Positions 6,840-13,298 of a DNA stretch of 17,669 nt are shown here, in pieces; the stretch's first letter is position 1; the number at the start of each line of letters is the position of its first letter. The DNA comes from Gallionella sp. GTDB lineage: Bacteria; Pseudomonadota; Gammaproteobacteria; Burkholderiales; Gallionellaceae. The notes beneath the pieces were generated by a model, which had not been told where the DNA came from, did not search any database, and was given only the letters and a program-made list of their open reading frames with translations. Position numbers and translations under genes: made by a program. Where the stretch lies: the NCBI GenBank assembly GCA_017880945.1, contig JADGRM010000010.1, positions 1-17,669 on the forward strand, in the 5' to 3' direction.

Positions 6840-7161
6840 TTAAAGAACAGCTTCCAATCCCTTGCGCTCCACCAGGCTGAGCAATTCCAACGATGGGCTA
6901 CCGGGATGCTTCTCTCCAATTCCCCATTTCCTCACAGTTGACAGGCTGGTATTCAAAACGGCGGCAAATACCGCCTGACTTAACTGAAGATGGTCACGTA
7001 GCGCACGAATTTTCGCGCTGTCGTACTCTGGCACAGGATCGAGACACAGCACATCGAATTTGCGCATTTTGCGTTTGTCGATAAATCCAAGCCGATGCAG
7101 ATCACTGGCGGTCTTGCACCGCTTCAAAAATTGGGCTCTTGGTTTTAGTTTTTGTGGTCAT
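6840..7161 (-). pseudogene. XRE-family antitoxin (NadS/HigA-like), frameshifted
   Basis: The natural start is the ATG at 7161 with CAGGAG just upstream, giving MTTKTKTKSPIFEAV, then a stop after QDRQ. The remaining protein continues in another frame from about 7115: KTASDLHRLGFIDKRKMRKF and LSQAVFAAVLNTSLSTVRKW, ending PSLELLSLVERKGLEAVL. These are the standard parts of NadS/HigA-like XRE antitoxins, including the helix-turn-helix. Joining EAV to KTA needs loss of two bases (or gain of one) near 7115-7117. The C-terminal 94-95 residues remain open and could be made from a TTG at 7127, but that start lacks a ribosome binding site. It may be a pseudogene, a sequencing error or, least likely, programmed frameshifting. 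Confidence 0.75.
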
Positions 7162-7317
7162 GGCAAATCTCCTGTAACGAACCATCCTCACCGCCACCAA
7201 GATCGGCATCAATCAGACCTTGGGCTATTTCCGCAACAGCACTGCATAAAGCGCCGTCGGTCAGTTCCGTTTCCGCATCCAGCGACTGAAATGGCGGGTT
7301 TTGAACACTCGTTCCAT
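7145..7317 (-). pseudogene. RelE/HigB-like toxin remnant, frameshifted and internally deleted
   Basis: From the ATG at 7317 the protein reads MERVFKTRHFSRWMRK, then a frame change, then TELTDGALCSAVAEIAQGL followed by IDADLGGG. This matches the N-terminal half of PF06296-type RelE/HigB toxins. Restoring one A in the run at 7270-7272 (AAA to AAAA on the minus strand) rejoins the frames. After LGGG the sequence jumps to EDGSLQEICHDHKN and a stop (7145-7147), which looks like a native toxin C-terminus; the central catalytic half (about 50 residues) is missing. The end overlaps the antitoxin start by 17 bp, the normal toxin-first arrangement. The toxin is almost certainly inactive. Confidence 0.72.
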
Positions 7318-7435
7318 TGGTTTATTTTGCCGCTCAGTGTCACAGATTATCTGGAAGTTTTGTTTCAGAAATCTTATTCCTGTCTTGAGTAACCCTTGGC
7401 GAATAATACCAATTTCATACCAAACGAGCATTATG

Positions 7436-7458
7436 CAGGGCGGGCTATGCCCGCCGGA
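7436..7458. repeat. REP-like GC palindrome
   Basis: GCAGGGCGGGCTATGCCCGCC folds on itself (GGCGGGC / GCCCGCC). It is related to the elements at 10454-10476, 13218-13260, 15229-15246 and 15355-15372. It opens the compound array that follows. Confidence 0.6.
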
Positions 7459-7463
7459 TTGAG

Positions 7464-7656
7464 TTGTCGGGCGAGCTTTGCATAGCCATTCGGCTGATGA
7501 ACTAACTAGCCATTCGACTAGGCTACCAAAGAACGCCAGCCAAGTCGCTGGTTATAAGTCACCAAAATAAGGTGACATAAGCCGCTGGTTAGCTTTGCAT
7601 AGCCATTCGGCTAAGTCACCAAAATACGGTGACATAAGTCGCTGGTTAAGCCCGAC
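7464..7656. repeat. Compound hairpin array of repeated 14-nt mini-dyads
   Basis: The outer arms are GTCGGGC (7466-7472) and GCCCGAC (7650-7656). Left-type units TAGCCATTCGGCT(A) are at 7483-7495 and 7600-7613, with TAGCCATTCGACTA at 7507-7520. Right-type units (TAAGTCGCTGGTTA and variants) are at 7542-7554, 7578-7591 and 7635-7648. Between them are inner stems: GGCT/AGCC (7521-7524, 7538-7541) and two copies of GTCACC/GGTGAC (7558-7563 with 7571-7576; 7615-7620 with 7628-7633). TAGCC-ATTC-GGCTA is itself a perfect hairpin. No ORF runs through it. It lies downstream of the flavoprotein gene's stop (7771, minus strand). Confidence 0.75.
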
Positions 7657-7710
7657 CTACAGGTTATTTTCCATTTGAAGGAGAAATGGAATAATGCTGC
7701 GAGTTCGCGG

Positions 7711-7725
7711 CATGGCTCCGTCCCT
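7711..7725. repeat. CATGGCTCCGTCCCT motif flanking the array
   Basis: Its reverse complement AGGGACGGAGCCATG recurs with one extra C at 15436-15451, again just beyond a hairpin array. The gap 7318-7770 has no gene; besides the array, 7318-7435 is AT-rich and shows only a repeated ATACCAA. Confidence 0.5.
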
Positions 7726-7770
7726 ATAAATTCCCAAGAAGACACAGCGATTCAGACGGACACCCCGGCG

Positions 7771-9186
7771 CTAATCGAGCGCATCGGCGCCCAGTCCATC
7801 GCAGTAGGCCAGATCGGGGACATCTGCGCCGCCCAGCTTGCTGGCGGCGTCACGTAACGCAGTGCGCAAGCCCTCCTCCAGCACAGGATGATAAAACGGC
7901 ATGCGCAACAACTCGCGCACCGTCAGCTTGCGCTGTACCGCCAACGCCAGCAGATGTGCAAGGTGCTCACCTTGCGGCGCGCACATCTCGGCACCCAATA
8001 GCCTGCCACTGCTTTTCTCGACATAGACGCGCAACAGGCCGTGATTGTTCTCCGCCATGCGTGCGCGCGCCTGACTTGAGAAATCAACTTCGCCGATGAT
8101 GATTTCATCCTGGTCAAGTTCAGCGAAGGGCTGTCCGACAACGGCGATGCCGGGATCGGTAAATACGATCGCAAGCGGCACGCGTCGTTCGAAGCATACC
8201 GGCTCATTCCGCAGCGCGTTATATCCGGCGATATACCCCTCGTCGAGAGCCTCGTGCAGCAACGGCAAGTGACGGTTGGCATCGCCTGCGATGTACACGG
8301 GAAGATCGGCGATCTGCATGGTGCGCGAATCGAAAGGCGGCACACCGCGTTCGTCGAGCTCGACACCCAGATTCTCGAGGCCCATCTGATCGATATTGGG
8401 ACGGCGGCCGAGCGCGACGAGCACCTTGTCGACCACGGCACTCTCGTTTCCGGCACGCACGCGGATACGCTCACCTTCGATGACGGGCTCGGCTGCCTGG
8501 CCCAGATGCATGGCGAACTCCGCTCGCAACAATGCCACGGCCTGCCTGTTGACATCGGCATCGCTCAGCCCGGCGATATGATCGGCGGCATCGAAACCGG
8601 TAACCGCTATGCCAAGCCGGGCGAGCGCCTGGGCGATCTCGCTGCCGAGACCACCCATTCCAATCACCGCCATGTGTGACGGCAGAGTTTCCTGCTCGAA
8701 CAAATCATCGCTCGTCAGCATCCGTGTGCCGAGTGCGGCCCATTCCTTGGGAACGACAGGGCGAGAACCGGTAGCGATGATGATCTTCCTGGCATGCACG
8801 CGGCGTTCACCGACCTCGAGAACCTGCGGCTCGAGGAACCGTGCACGGCCCGCAATGCTGCGATCTTTCAGGTCATCCGTGAGTTTGAGCATGCCCGCAA
8901 CGAAGCCGTCGCGCAACCGGCGCACGCGCCTCAACACTGCGGGAATATCGACAGTAAGTTTGTCTGCACCGCTCACGCCGAATGTCTCGAGCGCTTTGCG
9001 CCGGTGAAAAGCGATGGACGCTTCGATTAGCGTTTTCGAAGGCATGCATCCAACGCGCGCGCAGGTAGTGCCGTATGAGCCGTCATTGATCAACACAAAA
9101 TTATCGGTCTGCTTGCGCACCCCGCGCAGCGCCGATAGGCCGGCAGAGCCTGAACCAATGATAGCAACGTCGTATGATTTGGTCAT
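7771..9186 (-). CDS. Dihydrolipoyl dehydrogenase-like FAD/NAD disulfide oxidoreductase
   Basis: A 471-residue class I pyridine nucleotide-disulfide oxidoreductase. FAD motif GSGSAG is at residues 11-16, the redox-active pair is C42 and C47 in TTCARVGCMPSK, the NAD-binding GMGGLG is at 176-181, and the second FAD motif is YIAGDANRHLPLLHEA (about 298-313). The C-terminal active-site pair H433-P-V-L-E-E438 is kept, so the enzyme looks competent to oxidise a dithiol such as dihydrolipoamide. The start at 9186 is chosen for the GAAGG just upstream; a TTG at 9210 is less likely. The CARVGC centre differs from the CLNVGC of complex-bound Lpd proteins, and no 2-oxoacid dehydrogenase or glycine cleavage genes are adjacent, so the partner may not be a classical complex. 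Mercuric reductase is unlikely: there is no N-terminal HMA domain or C-terminal cysteine pair. Confidence 0.88.
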   Translation of the reverse strand: MTKSYDVAIIGSGSAGLSALRGVRKQTDNFVLINDGSYGTTCARVGCMPSKTLIEASIAFHRRKALETFGVSGADKLTVDIPAVLRRVRRLRDGFVAGMLKLTDDLKDRSIAGRARFLEPQVLEVGERRVHARKIIIATGSRPVVPKEWAALGTRMLTSDDLFEQETLPSHMAVIGMGGLGSEIAQALARLGIAVTGFDAADHIAGLSDADVNRQAVALLRAEFAMHLGQAAEPVIEGERIRVRAGNESAVVDKVLVALGRRPNIDQMGLENLGVELDERGVPPFDSRTMQIADLPVYIAGDANRHLPLLHEALDEGYIAGYNALRNEPVCFERRVPLAIVFTDPGIAVVGQPFAELDQDEIIIGEVDFSSQARARMAENNHGLLRVYVEKSSGRLLGAEMCAPQGEHLAHLLALAVQRKLTVRELLRMPFYHPVLEEGLRTALRDAASKLGGADVPDLAYCDGLGADALD

Positions 9187-9262
9187 GAGTTCGCCTTCTG
9201 GTATCCGCAATCAATGCCCGCAAGATTACATGAGATTACTTGGGGACGAAGCCCCATTCGTT

Positions 9263-9300
9263 TTGACACGTCCGTTTACATTATCTACCTTCTAACGTGT
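9263..9300 (+). promoter_or_regulatory. Candidate promoter/operator between divergent genes
   Basis: The spacer 9187-9420 separates a minus-strand and a plus-strand gene. A perfect TTGACA (9263-9268) is followed 17 bases later by a poor -10 (TACCTT, 9286-9291). ACACGT (9266-9271) and ACGTGT (9295-9300) form an inverted pair around this stretch, which could be an operator. The weak -10 keeps confidence low. Confidence 0.3.
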
Positions 9301-9319
9301 CCGGAACAGCCGGGGTAGC

Positions 9320-9334
9320 TCAGGCTGACCCATT
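9320..9334. repeat. Dispersed TCAGGCTGACCCATT motif
   Basis: Exact 15-base match to 1841-1855, in the spacer before the luciferase-family gene. Confidence 0.5.
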
Positions 9335-9420
9335 AGCTCTTGCCGTTAGCTCTTCTTTATCCGCGTTTAGCACCACAAACATGATTTAGGTTTAAGCTTG
9401 TCTTTGCGATTACTCCCAAT

Positions 9421-10419
9421 GTGAAGCACATGATCCCCTTTTCCATCCTTGACCTATCCCCAATCACCGAAGGCAGCGACGCTGCCCAGTCGTTTCGCAA
9501 CACGCTCGATCTTGCCCGGCACGCAGAGCGCTGGGGCTACCAACGTTACTGGCTGGCCGAGCATCATGGCATGCCGGGCATTGCCAGCGCCGCGACTGCT
9601 GTCCTGATCGGGCATGTGGCCGGAGGCACGTCGACCATCCGCGTGGGTGCCGGCGGGATCATGTTGCCCAACCATTCGCCTCTGGTGATTGCCGAACAGT
9701 TCGGAACCCTGGAATCGCTCTTTCCCGGGCGCATTGACCTGGGTCTCGGGCGCGCGCCAGGCTCAGACCAACTCACCGCGCGTGCCTTGCGCCGGAATCT
9801 CGCCTCCGATGCCAATCAGTTTCCCCGGGACGTCGTCGAACTGATGGATTACTTCTCGGCGACGCAGCGGCATGCGGTTCTCGCCGTTCCGGGCGCAGGC
9901 CTGAATGTACCGATATGGATTCTTGGCTCGAGTCTTTTCGGTGCGCAGCTGGCGGCTGCACTGGGCCTGCCCTACGCATTCGCGTCGCATTTTGCGCCGG
10001 AGCAAATGATGCAGGCGATTGCCTTGTATCGCTCCACTTTCAAGCCGTCTGCCCATCTGAAGAAGCCGTACGTGATGCTCGGCTTCAACGTCTTTGCGGC
10101 AGATACCGAAGAGGAGGCGCAATTTCTCGCGACCTCGATGCAGCAAGCATTTGTCAACCTGCGCAGCGGCCACCCCAAGCGTTTGCAGCCGCCGGTGGAC
10201 GGTTATCTGGATAGCATCGCCCCGCATCAGCGTGACCTGCTGGACGAGGTCCTGTCATGCGCCGCGATCGGCTCGAGCGACACCGTAAAGCGTTTATTGA
10301 AAGCTTTCATCGAACAGACAGGTGCGGATGAATTGATGATCACGTCGCAGATATTCGATCATAGTGCTCGCCTCCGATCGTATGAGATCACCGCAGAGCT
10401 CCATGAAGAGTTGGGTTGA
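9421..10419 (+). CDS. Luciferase-like flavin-dependent oxidoreductase, YhbW type
   Basis: A 332-residue LLM-class (bacterial luciferase superfamily) flavin enzyme, closely resembling E. coli YhbW along its length. Shared blocks include SILDLSPITEGSDA, RYWLAEHHGMPGIASAATAV, MLPNHSPLVIAEQFGTL, FPGRIDLGLGRAPGSDQ, LPYAFASHFAP and DELMITSQIFDH near the C-terminus. Such proteins bind reduced FMN and are presumed monooxygenases or reductases; the substrate of this subgroup is not established. GTG at 9421 is used as the start because it aligns best with YhbW's N-terminus. ATG at 9430 is the alternative, and neither has a clear Shine-Dalgarno. It appears monocistronic, followed by a REP-like element. 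Confidence 0.9.
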   Translation: MKHMIPFSILDLSPITEGSDAAQSFRNTLDLARHAERWGYQRYWLAEHHGMPGIASAATAVLIGHVAGGTSTIRVGAGGIMLPNHSPLVIAEQFGTLESLFPGRIDLGLGRAPGSDQLTARALRRNLASDANQFPRDVVELMDYFSATQRHAVLAVPGAGLNVPIWILGSSLFGAQLAAALGLPYAFASHFAPEQMMQAIALYRSTFKPSAHLKKPYVMLGFNVFAADTEEEAQFLATSMQQAFVNLRSGHPKRLQPPVDGYLDSIAPHQRDLLDEVLSCAAIGSSDTVKRLLKAFIEQTGADELMITSQIFDHSARLRSYEITAELHEELG

Positions 10420-10453
10420 CATTATTGGTGCATCGTTTGTCTGTGAAACTTAT

Positions 10454-10476
10454 AGCCGGGCATGGCCCGCTCCTAC
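10454..10476. repeat. REP-like GC palindrome
   Basis: On the minus strand it reads GTAGGAGCGGGCCATGCCC, the same element as at 15230-15248. It can fold through GGGCC/GGCCC and is followed by a T-run (10490-10496), so it could also end transcription of the flavin oxidoreductase gene. The rest of spacer 10420-10688 is AT-rich, with the motif at 10578-10594. Confidence 0.55.
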
Positions 10477-10577
10477 CAATTTCAACTGCTTTTTTTAGGA
10501 CAAATCAAAATTGAAGATGACTGAGATGCGCATATCTGACACCGTTGTCTTTCAGTTTGCTTCGGAGCGAATGTGTT

Positions 10578-10594
10578 AATGCAAGACTTGACCC
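10578..10594. repeat. AATGCAAGACTTGACCC motif
   Basis: Spacer motif of the GACCC type. From memory, near-identical GCAAGACCTGACCC strings are common beside REP-associated transposase genes in many proteobacteria. No transposase is present here, so this would be a scar or orphan copy. Confidence 0.4.
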
Positions 10595-10688
10595 AAGCCT
10601 CACCGTCCCCATTCCATTCATACTGTGATATAACTTTTTTCCTCGTTCACTTGGGCTATGCTGTTATTTATGTATCTGGAATGTACTA

Positions 10689-12005
10689 ATGACTAGCACA
10701 CAATGGTTCATGCTCGTAGGCGGACTGTTGTTGGCCATGGGCCTCACTGCTTCAATCCTCAAGCGCTCGCCGATCACCTCCGCCATCATTTATCTGGCAG
10801 TGGGGGTGCTGGTGGGGCCTACCGTGCTCGATTTATTTCATTTCAATCCACTCAAGGAATCAGCGCTGCTGGAATCGCTGACTGAAGTAGCCGTATTGAT
10901 CTCCCTGTTTTCTGCCGGCGTCAAAATGCCGGTACCGTTCAGTTTTACCCGTTGGCGCTCGCCGATTCTGCTGGCGACAGTATCCATGACCATTACCGTC
11001 GTGATGGTCGCTGAATTTGCCTATTATGTGCTGGGTATGCCATTGGGTGCAGGCGTGCTGCTGGGCGCCATCGTTGCACCTACCGATCCGGTGCTGGCAA
11101 CCGACGTGCAAATCCGCCATCCCGGAGACCACGACCAGTTGCGCTTTACCCTGACTTGCGAGGCGGGCATGAACGATGGCAGCGCTTTTCCGTTTGTGAT
11201 ACTGGGGATGGGGTTGCTGGGCCTGCAGGATCCCGGCGATTTTGGAATGAAATGGATATTGATGGATGTGCTATGGGCCACACTGTCTGGCGTCACCATC
11301 GGCGTCGTCGCGGGTGTCGCGCTGGCTCATGTAGGGTGGAAGCTGCGCAGTAAGCCGCACAAACACGAATTGATGGACGACTTCCTCGGGCTCGGGCTGA
11401 TCGGTGTCGTATACGGTTTGACTGTGATGGTTAACGGCTGGGGATTTCTGGCGGTATTTTTTGCCGCCGTCGCGCTACGCCAGACCGAGCTGAAACTGGC
11501 CAAAGCTGCTCAGGATGCCTTTGATGGAGGCAAAACCCAGCAATCCGTACGCGCAGATGCAAATGCACGTCCCGAACTAGAGCCACCGCAAACGGTCAGC
11601 GAAGGATCGTTGGTATTCAAGGAACATCTGGAAAGACTTTCGGAAGTGGTCCTGGTTCTCCTGATCGGAGGCACACTGTATCTAAACTCGTGGACTTGGG
11701 AAGCGGTGGGGTTGGCCCTGTTCTTGTTCGTGATCGTGCGCCCGATCAGCGTCTTCGTCGGACTGTTTAGCACGAACACCACATGGCGCATACGCGGCAT
11801 GACAGGCTGGTTCGGCGTGCGCGGAATCGGCTCACTCTACTACCTGATGTACGCTATAGAAAACGGGTTGCCAGAGGCGCTGTCGCTGCAATTGATACAA
11901 CTGACACTGATCGTCGTCACGCTCTCCATCCTTCTCCACGGAACCAGCGTCAAACCGTTAATGGGTCTTTTCTGGCGGCGCGGCAAGCAGAGATCGATAC
12001 CTTAG
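10689..12005 (+). CDS. Cation:proton antiporter, CPA1/NhaP type
   Basis: A 438-residue inner-membrane protein with about 12-13 hydrophobic helices that should exchange Na+ or K+ for H+. The ion-binding motifs are visible: GAIVAPTDPVLATDVQ (about residues 122-137), followed by TCEAGMNDGSAFPFV with the conserved acidic/Asn-Asp pair of the CPA1 family. A hydrophilic loop (about residues 265-320, with many Lys, Gln and Glu) separates the last helix groups, and IRGMTGWFGVRGIGSLYYLMYAI is the typical late block. It ends with LLHGTSVKPLM and a short basic tail; there is no long cytosolic nucleotide-binding extension. The Shine-Dalgarno is weak (GGA at 10679-10681). It stands alone: the next gene starts 172 bp later. 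Confidence 0.9.
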   Translation: MTSTQWFMLVGGLLLAMGLTASILKRSPITSAIIYLAVGVLVGPTVLDLFHFNPLKESALLESLTEVAVLISLFSAGVKMPVPFSFTRWRSPILLATVSMTITVVMVAEFAYYVLGMPLGAGVLLGAIVAPTDPVLATDVQIRHPGDHDQLRFTLTCEAGMNDGSAFPFVILGMGLLGLQDPGDFGMKWILMDVLWATLSGVTIGVVAGVALAHVGWKLRSKPHKHELMDDFLGLGLIGVVYGLTVMVNGWGFLAVFFAAVALRQTELKLAKAAQDAFDGGKTQQSVRADANARPELEPPQTVSEGSLVFKEHLERLSEVVLVLLIGGTLYLNSWTWEAVGLALFLFVIVRPISVFVGLFSTNTTWRIRGMTGWFGVRGIGSLYYLMYAIENGLPEALSLQLIQLTLIVVTLSILLHGTSVKPLMGLFWRRGKQRSIP

Positions 12006-12177
12006 ATAGCTTGCGGCAATGTAAACCGAAGCTGAACCCCTTTCGTTCGGACCCCTAGTTCGAGGTTGCCCGAGTCTGGTGGCGGAAGACGGTTAGCACA
12101 CGAATAAGTGGTGGGCTGATGGCTCTCCAAGCGCTAACATAGCTCCGCATTCATCCATATCACGAAGGAGTAGTTGC

Positions 12178-12960
12178 ATGACCAATGAGAAAACTATCAT
12201 GTCCGATCGATATTCGCGTATCGCGATCGTTACCGGCGCTACCTCTGGCATTGGGGAAGCGACAGTAAGAAGATTTATTACCAGTGGCTATGGTGTAGTA
12301 GGAAATGGCCGCAACGCAGAAAAACTTCGGGCACTTGAACAAGAGTTAGGAGCGGCATTTTGCGGCATAGCAGGTGATGCAACCGACAGCACAGTACTGG
12401 AGCGGCTCTTTGCCTCAGCAATCGAACGCTTTGGAAAGCCAGCCGACATCGTCGTCGCGAACGCCGGGCGTGGCCTGGGCGGATCAGTCAAGGATGCAGA
12501 TTTGTCCAAGTTCGAAGAAATGCTCAAACTTAACGTAACAGGAACTTTGGCCCTGCTGCAAAAAGCTGCCAAGAAAATGGTCGATGAACTGCAATCCGGC
12601 TACCCCAAACGGACCGCGGATATCGTGATCATCGGGTCGGTAGTGGGGAGGCACATATCTCCATTCAGCGCGGTTTACGGTGCCACCAAGTTCGCCGTCC
12701 ATTCACTGGCCGAAGGGCTGCGTCGCGAGGTGGGGCCCAAAGGCATTCGCGTGTCGCTGGTTGAGCCCGGCATCGTAATCAGCGGGTTTCAGGATGGCGC
12801 GGGCTACGGTGATGATATGGTGCGGAATTTCGACGAAAGATTTGGCCCGTTGTTGCACGGGGAAGATGTGGCAAACGCAATTCACTACATCGTGACCCAA
12901 CCGCCTCATGTTCATATCAGCGACATCATGGTTCGACCCACGCGCCAGGATTATCCCTGA
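12178..12960 (+). CDS. Short-chain dehydrogenase/reductase
   Basis: A 260-residue classical SDR, an NAD(P)(H)-dependent oxidoreductase. The cofactor motif is TGATSGIG (residues 19-26), the structural NAG is at 95-97, and the catalytic residues are N119, S154, Y167 and K171 (YGATK). GNGR after the second strand, with R45, suggests a preference for NADP(H). Length and the VEPGIV block are typical. GAAGGAG upstream supports the ATG at 12178 over the internal ATG at 12199. It is most like YdfG-type serine/3-hydroxyacid dehydrogenases, but the substrate cannot be read. It appears monocistronic; spacer 12006-12177 holds a GACCCC-type motif (12031-12056). Confidence 0.88.
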   Translation: MTNEKTIMSDRYSRIAIVTGATSGIGEATVRRFITSGYGVVGNGRNAEKLRALEQELGAAFCGIAGDATDSTVLERLFASAIERFGKPADIVVANAGRGLGGSVKDADLSKFEEMLKLNVTGTLALLQKAAKKMVDELQSGYPKRTADIVIIGSVVGRHISPFSAVYGATKFAVHSLAEGLRREVGPKGIRVSLVEPGIVISGFQDGAGYGDDMVRNFDERFGPLLHGEDVANAIHYIVTQPPHVHISDIMVRPTRQDYP

Positions 12961-13179
12961 TCGGTACAGAGATCATCGACTTTAAGCGGGCCGCCATCTA
13001 TTTGTAAAATGAGCAAACGTCCAGCATAGGTACACGGGAATCGGTCAAGCAAATTAAAAGGGGGTAAGCTTTGGAATGTTTTATTTGGTCTCGTCCATTT
13101 CACTGTTATCTTTAAAAATAATTTCGATGCTGGTTCCATTTATTCGCACGCCAGCAACCCTCATAAAATAATTCGACTC

Positions 13180-13213
13180 CGGTACCTTCGGTTTTTCGGT
13201 ACCTTTGGTTTTT
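13180..13213. repeat. Two tandem 17-bp units
   Basis: CGGTACCTTCGGTTTTT (13180-13196) is followed directly by CGGTACCTTTGGTTTTT (13197-13213), one mismatch. It lies in spacer 12961-13298, which has no convincing gene, right before a REP-like element. Confidence 0.6.
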
Positions 13214-13217
13214 ATTC

Positions 13218-13260
13218 GTAGGGTGGGCCGTGCCCACCAGGTAGGGCGTAGCCCGACCTG
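13218..13260. repeat. REP-like double palindrome upstream of nnrS
   Basis: GTGGGCCGTGCCCAC (about 13223-13237) and AGGTAGGGCGTAGCCCGACCT (about 13239-13259) are two adjacent dyads with the GTAGG...GGGC pattern of the window's other REP-like elements. The second ends about 40 bp before the NnrS start. Confidence 0.55.
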
Positions 13261-13298
13261 CATTTGACTCCGGCTCGTCCGGCTTAGGGAGTTTAATT

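Noticed and set aside
7464..7656. CRISPR array
   Set aside because: The repeats are short, palindromic and alternate in type, and the intervals are themselves paired stems rather than unique spacers; no cas genes are present.
7675..7857. 60-residue plus-strand ORF next to the array
   Set aside because: It starts in repeat-flank DNA and runs antisense into the end of the flavoprotein gene; no family resemblance.
13081..13161. Small minus-strand ORF (27 residues, MRVAGVRINGTSIEIIFKDN...)
   Set aside because: It looks somewhat protein-like, but the only purine-rich site is about 14 bases from the ATG and I know no homologue. It could be the tail of a lost gene; support is too weak to list.
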